DNA from: CAZOWW01 sp964583765 | Lineage (GTDB): Bacteria; Actinomycetota; Actinomycetes; Actinomycetales; Kineosporiaceae | Direction of reading: 5' to 3' | Length of the DNA stretch: 47,322 bases | Assembly (NCBI GenBank): GCA_964583765.1 | Contig: CAZOWW010000025.1 | Location: forward strand, 1-47,322 | Shown: piece by piece, positions 40,907 through 47,322 of the stretch | How the letters are laid out: every line of letters starts with the position of its first letter | How positions within the stretch are numbered: position 1 is the first letter of the stretch | Position numbers and translations under genes: made by a program | The notes under the pieces: model-generated | What the model was told of the DNA's origin: nothing | Databases searched by the model: none | The model's input: the letters and a program-made list of their open reading frames with translations, nothing else

Positions 40907-41829
40907 GGCGGGCCACCGTGAACATCCGGACCACAAGGACTTCCCGGGTCACCGGGACCGTGCACGAAACCGGCGAACCGTCCGGTCACCGGGGCGCGCC
41001 GGTAGGAGTAGAAGGAATCGTCCTCGAGGGTGCACCGGTCGAGATCGACGACCGTGGTCACCCCGGCCTCGGCGAGCACGCGGTGACACCCGCCCCGTAG
41101 ATCGAGGGAGGGGCTACCGGCCCGGGTGACGGCACGGATCCCCGGCAACGACCGGGCCGCCTGCTCGGCCATCGCCTCGGGCACCTCGTAGCAGCAGGCC
41201 CCGGCGGCCGGCCCGACCGCTGCCCGCAGCTCGCCCGGTCGCACGCCCAGGGAGACCAGGCGCGCCACCGTCGCCTCGATCACCCCGTCGAGCAGGCCCC
41301 GGCGTCCCGCATGCACGGCCGCGACGATACCGGTGCGGGGATCGGCCAGGAGCACCGGAAGGCAGTCCGCGACGAGCACCGCCACCGTCGGCCCGCCGGG
41401 CAGGGCGATCAGAGCATCGTGTCCGGTGCCGTCGGAGTCGTCCGGCCCGGTCGCGGGCACGCCGTCCCCCGGAACCCGGCCCCAGCCCTCGTCGTCCACG
41501 TCATCCAGGTCGTCCGCGGAGCAGACCACCACCCGGGTGCTGTGCACCTGGGGCATGAACCACACCGGACCCCCGAGGGCCTCGGCGAGGAGAGCACGGT
41601 TGGTCGCCACGGCCGCAGGATCGTCCCCGACGTGGTCACCGAGGTTGAGTCCTGCCCAGGTGCCCTCGGAGCACCCTCCCGCACGGGTCGTGAACCCGGC
41701 CCGTATCCCGGGCCCGAGATCGACCGGAAGGATCCGCACTCGCCCCGGGCGGTCCGGGCCGACCTCGGCACCGGAACCCGTCGGAGACGCCGGACTACTT
41801 GAGGAAGTCGGGAATGTCGAGATCGTCAT
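40897..41829 (-). CDS. pgeF: Peptidoglycan editing factor / YfiH (laccase-domain) family
   Basis: A 310-aa protein of the YfiH/PgeF family, which removes wrongly incorporated residues from peptidoglycan precursors or acts as a purine-nucleoside phosphorylase, depending on the member. The metal and catalytic residues His96 (QVHSTR), Cys156 (VADCLPV) and His173 (AAVHAGRRG) are present. ATG 41829 makes it overlap the 3' end of ftsZ by 35 nt; a GTG at 41739 just before the conserved RILPVDLG is an alternative that removes the overlap. Confidence 0.9.
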   Translation of the reverse strand: MTISTFPTSSSSPASPTGSGAEVGPDRPGRVRILPVDLGPGIRAGFTTRAGGCSEGTWAGLNLGDHVGDDPAAVATNRALLAEALGGPVWFMPQVHSTRVVVCSADDLDDVDDEGWGRVPGDGVPATGPDDSDGTGHDALIALPGGPTVAVLVADCLPVLLADPRTGIVAAVHAGRRGLLDGVIEATVARLVSLGVRPGELRAAVGPAAGACCYEVPEAMAEQAARSLPGIRAVTRAGSPSLDLRGGCHRVLAEAGVTTVVDLDRCTLEDDSFYSYRRAPVTGRFAGFVHGPGDPGSPCGPDVHGGPPCP

Positions 41830-43129
41830 CCTCCAGCAGGATGGGCTTCGCCTTGCGGGCCACCGGCCGGCCGGAGTCCTCGGGCAGTTCCACCACCCGC
41901 GGCGCGGTCTGGACCGCCGGCATCGACGTGGTCTGCGGGGTCTCGGCCGGCGGGGTGGGCAGGCCGGACGGCGACGACGAGGTGCTCGTCTGCGTGCTCG
42001 ACACCGGCATCGCGCCCAGGGGACGGCCCGAGGTGGGCGGGGTGGCCCCGGTGTAGCCGGTCGACCCGGTCACGGACTCGGAGCGCAGGTAGTTCACCGC
42101 GGCGTGCGCCCCACCGGACCCCACGGTGGCGCTCCGGCCGGAGATCTGGCCCAGCGCGCGGTCGTCCTTGCGGCGGGTCGGCGCCCCGCCGTCGAAGCCG
42201 GCGGCGATCACGGTGACGCGCACCTCGTCCCCGAGGGCGTCGTCGATCACGGCACCGAAGATGATGTTGGCCTCGGGGTGGGCGGCCTCCTGCACCAGCC
42301 GCGCGGCCTCGTTGATCTCGAACAGCCCGAGATCGGAACCACCCTGGATGGACAGCAGCACCCCGTGCGCACCGTCCACGCTCGCCTCCAGCAGCGGGGA
42401 GGAGATCGCGGTCTCGGCGGCCTGGATGGCGCGGTCCTCACCACGGGCGGAACCGATCCCCATGAGTGCGCTGCCGGCGCCCTGCATGACCGACTTGACG
42501 TCGGCGAAGTCCAGGTTGATCAGACCGGGCGTGGTGATCAGGTCGGTGATGCCCTGCACACCGGACAGGAGCACCTGGTCGGCCGAGCGGAAGGCGTCGA
42601 GCACGCTCACGTGCCGGTCGCTGATCGACAGCAGCCGGTCGTTGGGGATCGTGATGAGCGTGTCCACCTCCTCGCGGAGGGTCGCGATGCCCGAGTCGGC
42701 CTGGGTCGCGCGGCGACGTCCCTCGAAGGTGAACGGCCGGGTCACGACACCGATGGTCAGCGCGCCCAGGGAGCGGGCGATCCGCGCCACGACCGGGGCA
42801 CCACCCGTTCCCGTGCCACCGCCCTCACCGGCGGTCACGAAGACCATGTCCGCGCCGCGGATGACCTCCTCGATCTCCTCGGCGTGGTCCTCGGCCGCCT
42901 TGCGCCCGACCTCGGGGTCGGCGCCCGCGCCCAGCCCGCGCGTGAGCTCACGGCCGACGTCGAGCTTGACGTCGGCGTCGCTCATCAGCAACGCCTGCGC
43001 ATCGGTGTTGATCGCAATGAACTCGACACCCTTGAGGCCCACCTCGATCATCCGGTTGACCGCGTTGACGCCACCGCCACCGATGCCGACGACCTTGATG
43101 ACTGCGAGGTAGTTCTGTGGTGCTGCCAC
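41795..43129 (-). CDS. ftsZ: Cell division protein FtsZ
   Basis: A tubulin-like GTPase (444 aa) that forms the Z ring. The tubulin signature GGGTGTGG is at 103-110, GIGGGGVNAVNRM at 15-27, and the T7 loop NLDFADVKSVM near 205-215 supplies the catalytic acid residues. The C-terminal linker is Ser/Thr/Pro-rich, and the last residues (DDLDIPDFLK) are the conserved peptide that binds SepF and other partners. GTG 43129 gives the normal N-terminus; upstream frame is not conserved. The region before it holds a striking palindrome. Confidence 0.98.
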   Translation of the reverse strand: MAAPQNYLAVIKVVGIGGGGVNAVNRMIEVGLKGVEFIAINTDAQALLMSDADVKLDVGRELTRGLGAGADPEVGRKAAEDHAEEIEEVIRGADMVFVTAGEGGGTGTGGAPVVARIARSLGALTIGVVTRPFTFEGRRRATQADSGIATLREEVDTLITIPNDRLLSISDRHVSVLDAFRSADQVLLSGVQGITDLITTPGLINLDFADVKSVMQGAGSALMGIGSARGEDRAIQAAETAISSPLLEASVDGAHGVLLSIQGGSDLGLFEINEAARLVQEAAHPEANIIFGAVIDDALGDEVRVTVIAAGFDGGAPTRRKDDRALGQISGRSATVGSGGAHAAVNYLRSESVTGSTGYTGATPPTSGRPLGAMPVSSTQTSTSSSPSGLPTPPAETPQTTSMPAVQTAPRVVELPEDSGRPVARKAKPILLEDDDLDIPDFLK

Positions 43130-43214
43130 GTCGAGTGCCTCTCGCTCGGTGATGGACCGGGCCCACGGGCCATGACGGGTGGTCCCGCCGGTGGCGGCAG
43201 CCCTCCAGACCCTC

Positions 43215-43254
43215 ACCCTCAACTTGAGGGTTATAGTTATGTCAACCTCGTATA
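43215..43254 (-). promoter_or_regulatory. ftsZ upstream control region
   Basis: In minus orientation: TATACG (43254-43249), TTGACA (43245-43240, perfect -35 consensus), TATAAC (43235-43230), then a perfect 17-bp palindrome of 8-bp arms ACCCTCAA and TTGAGGGT around one central base (43215-43231). No correctly spaced -10 follows TTGACA; TATACG or TATAAC may be the -10. The palindrome is a candidate operator or mRNA hairpin 86 nt ahead of the start codon. Confidence 0.45.
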
Positions 43255-43360
43255 CTCGGACCGTAGGCGGGCAGATGAGGTGATTCAACGACCGCCGGGG
43301 CGTGTCGCGACAATCGGCGGTCTCGCCACATGTCCGAGAGAATCCCCGCGCCGATGCGGA

Positions 43361-44467
43361 TCACCGTGACCGTGTCGATCGACCGGCCCCCGCCACCCCG
43401 CTCACGGCAGGATCCCCAGGCGCTGAGACATCGTATCGGGCCGCCCGGCGCAGCATGAGACCGCGCAGCACCACCGACTTCCGCGCCGTCTCCTCGGCAC
43501 TGCCCCACTGCACCGTGGATCCGTCGGCCAGGCGCAACCACACGGCATCGGGGCTCGTGGCCCCCGCCGAGGCGAGGATGCTGTGCAGGTCGGCCGGCAG
43601 TTGCTGGACCACGGCCACCGCCGCGCGCAACGCGCCGGCACCGGCCTGCGCGACGTCCACGTGCACCAGGGGCAGGTTCGCCGGGGCGGTGCGGGTCGTC
43701 GCGAGCACCCGTCCGTCGGCGTCCACCAGCGCCAGGCCACCGGTCGCGGGCACCACGGCGATCGGCACGCGCTCCACGACGCTCACCTTCACCATGTCCG
43801 GCCAGGACCGTTGCACGCTCACCCGCAGCACGTGCGGGTCGGCCCGCACCGCGGCGGCGATCCGGTCGGTGTCGACCAGCAGCAGCGGGTGGTCCAGCTG
43901 ACCCGCCGCGGCGGAGTCCACCAGGGACCGCGGCACCCGCACCAGACCGGTGACCTGCACCACGCGCAGGCGGGTCCACGGCGACCCGACGAGCAGCCAG
44001 ATCGTCGTGCCCAACAAGGTCATCGCGAGGAGCGCGGCCAGCCAGCGGCGGCGACGGCGGCTGCGGGCCCGGGCCGCGAACCGGCGGGCCGAGGTGGGGG
44101 ACACCGTGTCAGGGGGCACCCGCACGGGACGGGAGGTGGCTGCTGGACGGGAGGCGGCGGCCGCCGGCCTGCCCGCCGGGCGCTTCCCGTTCTCCCGGGC
44201 ACCGTTCTTCCCTCCACCGGCCTTCCTTCCCCCGGCCTTCCTTCCCCCGGCCGGCGCCGCTCCGCCCGGCGAGGTCCCCCCGCCGGTGCCGGCAGGAGTC
44301 CCCGTGCCCCGTCCCCGACCCGCGCCGCCACGCCCGGGAGAGCCCGGGGCGTTCTCGGCCGTCCCGTCACCACGAACAGGCGGACGTCCGGTGGTCGGCC
44401 GCCCCGGTGCGTTGCGTCCCGGACGGCCCGGACCCGGCGGCCGCCCCGCACCCGGACGGCGCCCCAT
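43361..44467 (-). CDS. ftsQ: Cell division protein FtsQ/DivIB
   Basis: A bitopic divisome protein (368 aa). A very long cytoplasmic N-terminus (1-140), rich in Gly, Pro, Arg and Lys with GGRKAG repeats, precedes one transmembrane helix (142-160, WLAALLAMTLLGTTIWLLV). The extracellular POTRA domain follows (LRVVQVTGLVRVPRSLV at about 167-183) with the FtsQ beta domain (VERVPIAVVPATGGLALVDADGRVL in part). The ATG overlaps the murC stop by one base (TGATG). A 231-bp gap follows before ftsZ. Confidence 0.92.
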   Translation of the reverse strand: MGRRPGAGRPPGPGRPGRNAPGRPTTGRPPVRGDGTAENAPGSPGRGGAGRGRGTGTPAGTGGGTSPGGAAPAGGRKAGGRKAGGGKNGARENGKRPAGRPAAAASRPAATSRPVRVPPDTVSPTSARRFAARARSRRRRRWLAALLAMTLLGTTIWLLVGSPWTRLRVVQVTGLVRVPRSLVDSAAAGQLDHPLLLVDTDRIAAAVRADPHVLRVSVQRSWPDMVKVSVVERVPIAVVPATGGLALVDADGRVLATTRTAPANLPLVHVDVAQAGAGALRAAVAVVQQLPADLHSILASAGATSPDAVWLRLADGSTVQWGSAEETARKSVVLRGLMLRRAARYDVSAPGDPAVSGVAGAGRSTRSR

Positions 44468-45939
44468 CAGTCCTCCCCCAGCTCCGGGAGGTCACGGGCA
44501 CGGGTCACGAGGGCGTCGGCGTCCGCGAGCGCCCGCAGGATCTCCGGGCCCAGCATGGTCACGTCACCGGCGCCGATCGTCAGCACGAGGTCCCCGACGC
44601 GCACCCGGCCCATGACCTCGGCGGCCACCTGCGACCAGGAGGGCACGAAGGCCACCCGCCCCGGGGGCAGCGGCACCTCGGCGGCGACCAGGGCGCCCGT
44701 CACCCCGGGCTCGGGGTCCTCCCGGGCCGGGTAGACGTCGAGCACCACGACGTCGTCGGCCAGACCGAGCGCCTCACCGAAGTCGTGGGCGAAGATGCGG
44801 GTCCTGCTGAACAGGTGGGGCTGGAACACCGCGACGAGGCGCCCCGAGCCGACCACGGTCCGCGCCGCACGCAGCACCGCCCGCACCTCGGTGGGGTGGT
44901 GGGCATAGTCGTCCACGACCCGCACCCCGGCGGCGCTCCCGCGGGGCTCGAACCGCCGCCGCGCCCCGGTGAACACCTCCAGGCCCTCCAGCACGGCGGA
45001 GGCGGGCAGGCCGAGGTCGACGGCCGCGATCCAGGCCGCGGTGGCGTTCAGTGCATTGTGCTCACCAGCCACCCGCAGGTGCACCTCGTGGTGGTCTCCC
45101 TCGGCGGTGGTCAGGTCGAACCGGGTGCCCGTCGGACCGGAGTCGATCGGTCCGATCCGCACGTCTGCGCCCTCTGTGCGCCCGTAACGCCGCACCCGCA
45201 CCCCGCGCCCGGCCAGGCGGGCCCCGGCCCGGTCGAGCATCGTGACCACTCCCGGATCGTCCACGCAGGCCACGAGCAGGCCACCGGGCACGACCCGGTC
45301 GCAGAAGGCGTCGAAGGCGTTCGCCACGGCCTCCACGGTGCCGTAGTGGTCGAGGTGGTCGGCCTCCACGTTCGTGACGATGGCGACGTCCGGGGTGTAG
45401 AGCAGGAAGGACTCGTCGGACTCGTCCGCCTCGGCCACGAACACGTCTCCGGTGCCGTCGTGGGCGTTGGCGCCGCCGGCCGCGAGCTCCCCGCCGATCG
45501 CGAAGGACGGATCCGCGCCGCAGGTCTGCAGCGCGACGGTGAGCATGGAGGTCGTCGTCGTCTTGCCGTGCGTGCCCGCGACCGCGGCCACCCGGCGCCC
45601 CTGCATCACGGCCACCAGGGCCTGGGAACGGTGCAGCACCCGGAGGCCGAGGCGCCGGGCCTCGACCAGTTCGGGGTTGCTGTCGCGCACCGCGGTGGAG
45701 ACCACCACGGTCTGCGCGCCGTCCACCTGGGCGGCCGCGTGCCCGACGTCGACGTGGGCCCCGAGCGCGCGCAGCGCGGCCACGGCCGCCGAGTCCTTGG
45801 CGTCGCTGCCCGAGACCGCCAGGCCGCGGGCGAGCAGGATGCGGGCGATCCCCGACATCCCGGCACCGCCGATGCCGATCAGGTGCACCCGGCCGAGCTG
45901 TTCCGCCGGCGGTACCTGTGCGTGGGGGTCCAGGATCAC
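44467..45939 (-). CDS. murC: UDP-N-acetylmuramate-L-alanine ligase
   Basis: Adds the first L-Ala of the peptidoglycan stem peptide (490 aa, Mur ligase). The N-domain has HLIGIGGAGMSGIA (19-32); the ATP loop is GTHGKTTTT (122-130). EADESDESFL and the second substrate-binding region DYAHHPTEVRAVL (about 350) are present. The C-domain ends with VLTIGAGDVTMLGPEIL. The GTG overlaps the murG stop (GTGA). Confidence 0.97.
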   Translation of the reverse strand: MILDPHAQVPPAEQLGRVHLIGIGGAGMSGIARILLARGLAVSGSDAKDSAAVAALRALGAHVDVGHAAAQVDGAQTVVVSTAVRDSNPELVEARRLGLRVLHRSQALVAVMQGRRVAAVAGTHGKTTTTSMLTVALQTCGADPSFAIGGELAAGGANAHDGTGDVFVAEADESDESFLLYTPDVAIVTNVEADHLDHYGTVEAVANAFDAFCDRVVPGGLLVACVDDPGVVTMLDRAGARLAGRGVRVRRYGRTEGADVRIGPIDSGPTGTRFDLTTAEGDHHEVHLRVAGEHNALNATAAWIAAVDLGLPASAVLEGLEVFTGARRRFEPRGSAAGVRVVDDYAHHPTEVRAVLRAARTVVGSGRLVAVFQPHLFSRTRIFAHDFGEALGLADDVVVLDVYPAREDPEPGVTGALVAAEVPLPPGRVAFVPSWSQVAAEVMGRVRVGDLVLTIGAGDVTMLGPEILRALADADALVTRARDLPELGED

Positions 45940-47030
45940 TGCTTCCGCCCTCCGACGACCTCCAGCACGAGGTCGGCCAGTCGTTCGTCACCGTCACGGA
46001 TCCCGAAGGACTGGGCGGCCGCACCCATCGCGGCCAGCCGGGGCCCGTCGACGATCAGCGGGATCACGGTCTCCGTCACCCATTCCGGGGTGCACGCGGC
46101 GTCGGCCACGAGCAGTCCGCCGCCGGCCGCGACCACCGGATCGGCGTTGAGGCGCTGTTCCCCGTTGCCGATCGCCAGCGGCACGAAGGCGGCGGGCAGT
46201 CCCACCGCGGTCACCTCGCACACCGTGGCCGCGCCGGCCCGGCAGACCATGAGGTCGGCCGCCGCGTAGGCCAGATCCATCCGGTCGAGGTACTCGGTGA
46301 CCACGTACCGGGGGTCACCGCCGTGGGCGGGCAGGTCGGCGCTCTTGCCGGCCCCGGCGCTGTGCAGCACCTGGATGCCGGCGGCGGCCAGGGCCCGGGC
46401 GCAGGCCCCCACCGCGGCGTTGAGTCGCGCGGCCCCGCTCGACCCCCCGGTCACCAGCAACGTGGTCCGGTCCGGGGCCAGGCCGAGCTCCAGGCGGGCC
46501 CGCTCGCGCAGGGCGGCCCGGTCGAGCAGGGTGATCTGCCGTCGCAACGGCATCCCCACCAGCCGGGCGTTGCGCAACGGCACCCCCGGGAAGGCGGTGG
46601 CCACGTACGGGCTCAGCCGGGCGCCGAGGCGATTGGCCACCCCGGGCCGGGCATTGGCCTCGTGCACCACGATCGGCACTCCGGCCTGGCGCGCGGCGAG
46701 GTAGGCCGGGCTGGAGACGTAGCCGCCGAAGCCGACCACGACGTCCGCCTGGTTGTCCCGGATCGCCCGCGCGGCCGCGGAGACGGCCGAACCGAGTCGG
46801 GTGGGCATGCGCAGGAGGTCCGTGCTCGGACGGCGCGGCAGCGGCACGCGGGGCACGATCACGAGCGGGTACCCCGCCTGCGGCACGAGACGTGCCTCCA
46901 GACCCTCCTGGGTACCCAGGACCGTGATCCGGGTCCGGGGATCCCTGCGCATCAGACAGTCGGCCAACGACAGGAGAGGGCCGACATGTCCCGTCGTCCC
47001 ACCACCGGCCAACACCACGGACAGGCTCAC
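45936..47030 (-). CDS. murG: UDP-GlcNAc:lipid I GlcNAc transferase
   Basis: A membrane-associated GT-B glycosyltransferase (364 aa) that turns lipid I into lipid II. The N-terminal glycine loop reads GGGTTGHVGP (9-18), a variant of the usual GGGTGGHVxP. GGYVSSPAYLAA, the second glycine loop GGSSGAARLN and the C-terminal RAGAATVCEVTAVGLPAAFVPL (UDP-GlcNAc site, in part) are present. GTG 47030 has GGGAG 6 nt upstream and overlaps the upstream stop as GTGA. Upstream frame is not conserved. Confidence 0.96.
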   Translation of the reverse strand: MSLSVVLAGGGTTGHVGPLLSLADCLMRRDPRTRITVLGTQEGLEARLVPQAGYPLVIVPRVPLPRRPSTDLLRMPTRLGSAVSAAARAIRDNQADVVVGFGGYVSSPAYLAARQAGVPIVVHEANARPGVANRLGARLSPYVATAFPGVPLRNARLVGMPLRRQITLLDRAALRERARLELGLAPDRTTLLVTGGSSGAARLNAAVGACARALAAAGIQVLHSAGAGKSADLPAHGGDPRYVVTEYLDRMDLAYAAADLMVCRAGAATVCEVTAVGLPAAFVPLAIGNGEQRLNADPVVAAGGGLLVADAACTPEWVTETVIPLIVDGPRLAAMGAAAQSFGIRDGDERLADLVLEVVGGRKQ

Positions 47031-47322
47031 TGTGACTCCCGCTGGAACGCTCCGCGGACACGGCGGAACCAGCCGCCGGCCGCACCGGGTACACCCTCGA
47101 CGTCCCCCCCGGTCCCCTGGGCCCGCCACGCTCGGCTCGCCCCGGCCACCCGGGCCGGGACGACCGCCAGGGACCTGCGGACCACTCCGGGCCGCGCTGC
47201 CAGGGCCACGGCCGCGGCCCGCGCCGCCCAGGAGCAAACCAACACCCAACCGAGTGCCACCAAGGTCGTCGACCGCGCCGCACCTCCCCAGGGAAACAGG
47301 GGGCACGGGACAACCGAAAACG
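47027..47322 (-). CDS. Partial 3' end, probably FtsW (lipid II polymerase)
   Basis: An open frame runs from the right edge to TGA 47029-47027, overlapping the murG GTG (GTGA). The visible 97 residues start with a hydrophobic stretch containing PLFPWGGAARSTTLVALGWV, compatible with the last transmembrane part of a SEDS protein (Gly-Gly-Ser-type loop), and end in an Arg/Gly/Ala cytoplasmic tail. ftsW is the usual neighbour of murG in this cluster. The divergent loop (PWGGAAR in place of SxGGSS) leaves some doubt. Confidence 0.55.
   Translation of the reverse strand, partial: FSVVPCPLFPWGGAARSTTLVALGWVLVCSWAARAAAVALAARPGVVRRSLAVVPARVAGASRAWRAQGTGGDVEGVPGAAGGWFRRVRGAFQRESQ

Overview
The window is a very GC-rich, densely packed chromosomal segment of an actinobacterium. 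The evidence is the bifunctional HisA/TrpF-type PriA in the his cluster, a DivIVA/Wag31-SepF-YggT division cluster, DnaE with a PHP domain, an actinobacterial zinc-insert PheS, frequent GTG starts, and TANNNT -10 boxes lying directly in front of start codons (leaderless mRNAs). The gene order fits Micrococcales best; family level cannot be decided from sequence reading alone. I see no IS element, prophage, CRISPR array or tRNA gene. Almost every gene is on the minus strand, so the text below follows transcription from high to low coordinates within each block. Only two genes, at 26441-27031 and 33530-35266, are on the plus strand.

Right end (47322-38379, minus): the division and cell wall (dcw) block. 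A partial ftsW-like 3' end is followed by murG, murC, ftsQ, ftsZ, pgeF, yggS, sepF, yggT and divIVA, ending at a strong hairpin terminator. Next (38229-35318) come a DUF167 gene, a DksA/TraR-type zinc-finger gene with its own promoter, lspA and an RluD-type pseudouridine synthase. A plus-strand zinc-ribbon protein with very large low-complexity insertions (33530-35266) lies between this block and dnaE (33302-29757). A DUF3352 membrane-anchored protein and a Pro/Gly-tailed membrane protein follow, converging on a plus-strand Cys-tRNA(Pro) deacylase.

Middle (26234-19860, minus): hisD, hisC, hisB, a small basic membrane protein and priA, then an MFS transporter. hisH and hisF are not in the window. 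hisD and hisC both look leaderless with the same -10/GTG geometry. Then come infC (probable AUC start, structured leader), rpmI, rplT, a SpoU rRNA methyltransferase, pheS and pheT.

Left part (12737-634, minus): a SAM methyltransferase precedes a long arginine operon, argC-argJ-argB-argD-argF-argR-argG-argH, followed by a 3-methyladenine glycosylase gene and tyrS. Most junctions are ATGA or GTGA overlaps. The two loosest junctions each hold a small ORF whose stop codon overlaps the next start: a 15-codon ORF before argB and a 43-codon heptad-repeat ORF between argD and argF. Beyond tyrS, positions 1-320 carry two matching promoter modules pointing off the left edge, most likely tandem rRNA-operon promoters.

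The most unusual features are the 43-aa heptad-repeat small ORF linked to its neighbours by ATGA overlaps on both sides, the many short tandem repeats at gene junctions and in linkers (including a triplicated pheS start region), the probable AUC start and leader ORF of infC, and the split zinc ribbon in the 578-aa protein.
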